Shown in pieces: positions 63,786-64,000 of a stretch of DNA of 64,000 bases. The translations under genes and the position numbers were made by a program. This stretch comes from Chitinophagales bacterium (GTDB taxonomy: Bacteria; Bacteroidota; Bacteroidia; Chitinophagales; Chitinophagaceae), in NCBI GenBank assembly GCA_017303335.1, contig JAFLBK010000001.1, positions 1,679,001 to 1,743,000 on the forward strand, read 5' to 3'. The notes beneath the pieces were generated by a model that was not told the origin of the DNA, made no database searches, and saw nothing but the letters and a program-made list of their open reading frames with translations. The first letter of the stretch is position 1. Every line of letters starts with the position of its first letter.

Positions 63786-64000
63786 TTAATGAGGCTTAAT
63801 GATTAATTTCATTCCGGTATATCCTTGGGAGATTTCAGGAACAGCCATTACCTGTTTTTGTGGTATAATGTAAACAGTATTCCCTTTTTTATAGGTTAGC
63901 AGGGTGTTTTTGAGAACTGTTTTTCCATCACTTTGCTGTCCACTGATTAAACTACCAGTATACTTAAGGCCGGATTTTAGGTTCAGGGAGATAGAATTTC
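63786..64000 (-). CDS. 3' end of a minus-strand gene (partial)
   Basis: Reading the minus strand from the right edge, one frame stays open down to the TAA at 63786-63788, giving about 71 residues. The end includes SGLKYTGSLISGQQSDGKT and QKQVMAVPEISQGYTGMKLI followed by IKPH. The pattern of short hydrophobic strands fits the C-terminal part of a secreted or beta-rich protein. The other two frames close within about 40 nt. I do not recognise the family; the start lies outside the window. Confidence 0.6.
   Translation of the reverse strand, partial: NSISLNLKSGLKYTGSLISGQQSDGKTVLKNTLLTYKKGNTVYIIPQKQVMAVPEISQGYTGMKLIIKPH

Noticed and set aside
1..64000. tRNA, rRNA or prophage genes
   Set aside because: No cloverleaf-like segment, rRNA sequence or phage structural gene was found on reading either strand.

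Overview
The window is a chromosomal segment of a Bacteroidota bacterium, most likely in or near the Chitinophagaceae. This rests on gene content: a 2440-residue SprA-type type IX secretion (T9SS) translocon, T9SS cargo proteins with type A and type B C-terminal sorting domains, a SusC/SusD pair, a PorE-like OmpA protein, a short (291 aa) primary sigma factor, and promoters of the TTTG / TAnnTTTG type. Base composition is moderate in GC. I see no rRNA, tRNA, CRISPR array, prophage or plasmid gene.

Layout. 1-6300: end of the division and cell-wall cluster (murG tail, murC, ftsQ, ftsA, ftsZ), with inverted repeats at the ftsQ/ftsA and ftsA/ftsZ junctions and a terminator after ftsZ. 6300-15300: small hypotheticals, two SRPBCC-fold proteins, a lipoprotein with a duplicated module, an AlkD-like repair protein, an M20 dipeptidase, a Skp/OmpH chaperone, a Tat-exported superoxide dismutase and an LptF/LptG permease. 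15500-30700: primary sigma factor, 2-oxoglutarate dehydrogenase E2, an rRNA m5C methyltransferase, a subtilisin-like T9SS cargo, fabH, ruvA and sprA. 30700-41500: a secreted hypothetical, an SDR oxidoreductase, two large paralogous T9SS type B proteins separated by a RAYT-type HUH transposase, an alpha/beta hydrolase and a DUF4105 protein. 41500-52100: guaB, a TIM-barrel lipoprotein, dprA, the PorE-like protein, queE, folD and two outer-membrane genes. 52200-58200: SusC, SusD and an accessory lipoprotein. 58200-64000: DUF3467 protein, radC, prs, rplY, yidC, a secreted hypothetical and the 3' end of a minus-strand gene with no product assigned.

The most striking feature is a REP/RAYT system. 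A single-domain tyrosine (HUH) transposase at 35848-36375 is flanked on both sides by inwardly oriented copies of a 24-bp palindrome with arms GTTGTTGGTC and GACCAACAAC. The same palindrome recurs without a transposase after fabH (about 21.5 kb) and after a lipoprotein gene (about 44.3 kb), where half-sites have expanded into a 16-bp tandem array. All four loci share a GGCG 3' flank, which gives them an orientation. The transposase lies between the two paralogous surface-protein genes and appears to have separated one of them from its terminator.

Much of the window concerns building the cell envelope: peptidoglycan and septum (mur/fts), LPS transport (LptF/G), outer-membrane protein folding and insertion (Skp, YidC), the SprA secretion pore and at least three of its probable substrates, and TonB-dependent nutrient uptake (SusCD).
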